Assembly (NCBI RefSeq): GCF_045984285.3
Contig: NZ_JBJQIK030000005.1
Coordinates: 62,001 to 126,000 of the forward strand
DNA length: 64,000 nucleotides
Direction of reading: 5' to 3'
Origin: Rugamonas sp045984285
GTDB taxonomy: Bacteria > Pseudomonadota > Gammaproteobacteria > Burkholderiales > Burkholderiaceae_D
Shown: positions 63,800-64,000 of the stretch, piece by piece
How the letters are laid out: each line of letters opens with the position of its first letter
Position numbering within the stretch: the stretch's first letter is position 1
Notes under the pieces: model-generated
What the model was told of the DNA's origin: nothing
Seen by the model: the letters and a program-made list of their open reading frames with translations, nothing else
Database searches by the model: none
Position numbers and translations under genes: made by a program

Positions 63800-64000
63800 A
63801 TGGAACGAGTAAAAGATTTCTTCGGCAGCCTGATGCTGTCGGAACTGATCAAAGGGATGGCGCTGACGGGCAAGTATATGTTCTCGCGCAAGATCACCGT
63901 GCAGTACCCGGAAGAGAAAACGCCGCAGTCGCCGCGTTTCCGCGGCCTGCACGCGCTGCGCCGCTATCCGAACGGGGAAGAGCGCTGCATCGCCTGCAAG
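63800..64000 (+). CDS. nuoI: NADH-quinone oxidoreductase subunit I, truncated by the window end
   Basis: The first 67 residues of the 8Fe-8S ferredoxin-like subunit that carries clusters N6a and N6b. The sequence starts MERVKDFFGSLML and contains TVQYPEEKTPQSPRFRGLH and the beginning of the first cluster motif, ERCIACK. The rest lies to the right of the window. Confidence 0.95.
   Translation, partial: MERVKDFFGSLMLSELIKGMALTGKYMFSRKITVQYPEEKTPQSPRFRGLHALRRYPNGEERCIACK

Overview
The window looks like a chromosomal segment of a high-GC betaproteobacterium, most likely Oxalobacteraceae (Massilia/Duganella/Pseudoduganella-like). The clues are the secG-tRNA-Leu-nuoA order, the ilvIHC then pssA-leuA blocks, rpsO-pnp, the complete isc operon, the sigma/DUF3619/DUF3106/RDD operon, a PEP-CTERM protein and overall codon use. 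This is inferred from gene content; no database search was run. Most of the window is core metabolism, with small accessory pockets.

Layout. 1-2.6 kb: the 3' end of a type VI secretion tssA, a chemoreceptor and a DTW-domain tRNA modification enzyme. 2.6-7.8 kb (minus): an operon of a DUF2760 protein and two divergent Hsp70-family proteins; the larger Hsp70 gene carries a 63-bp near-perfect palindrome in frame. 7.9-11.6 kb: sterol-desaturase-like protein, PEP-CTERM protein, a radical SAM (SplB/PA0069-type) gene behind an almost consensus LexA box, and a ChaC-like cyclotransferase. 11.6-14.8 kb: LysR regulator divergent from a VOC-FAH-maiA catabolic operon. 14.8-21.3 kb (minus): phytanoyl-CoA-dioxygenase-like protein, a periplasmic-sensor diguanylate cyclase and a 1244-residue double hybrid kinase. 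21.4-30.1 kb (plus): a small Cys-containing protein, then iscR-iscS-iscU-iscA-hscB-hscA-fdx-iscX followed without a break by a methyltransferase, ltaE and a pseudouridine synthase. 30.2-32.9 kb (minus): PilZ protein, then RDD/DUF3106/DUF3619/ECF sigma factor. 33.4-36.7 kb: ilvI-ilvH-ilvC with a terminator. 36.8-42.3 kb: hybrid kinase, SIMPL protein, pssA, leuA. 42.3-46.1 kb: two minus-strand proteins, rpsO and pnp. 46.2-53.2 kb: accessory genes (beta-propeller, acyltransferase 3, cytochrome-fused PQQ-type dehydrogenase, zinc-ribbon membrane protein, small membrane proteins, GIN-domain protein, Sel1 protein). 53.2-64 kb: quinone oxidoreductase, tpiA, secG, tRNA-Leu(GAG) and nuoA-nuoI (nuoI cut by the window end).

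How the parts fit. The isc block supplies Fe-S clusters, and complex I (nuoB, E, F, G, I) is a major consumer; iscR is preceded by an IscR type 1-like site. Branched-chain amino acid synthesis is split between ilvIHC and leuA. There are three Hsp70-type ATPases: HscA, dedicated to IscU, and the two divergent ones with DUF2760, whose clients are unknown. Signalling is rich: one chemoreceptor, two hybrid kinases, one diguanylate cyclase and one PilZ protein.

The points most worth following up are the in-frame palindrome in the Hsp70 gene, the LexA box with its overlapping promoter at the radical SAM gene, the DUF2760/Hsp70/Hsp70 operon, the VOC-FAH-maiA operon without a homogentisate dioxygenase, and the palindromic repeat pair between the pseudouridine synthase and PilZ genes.
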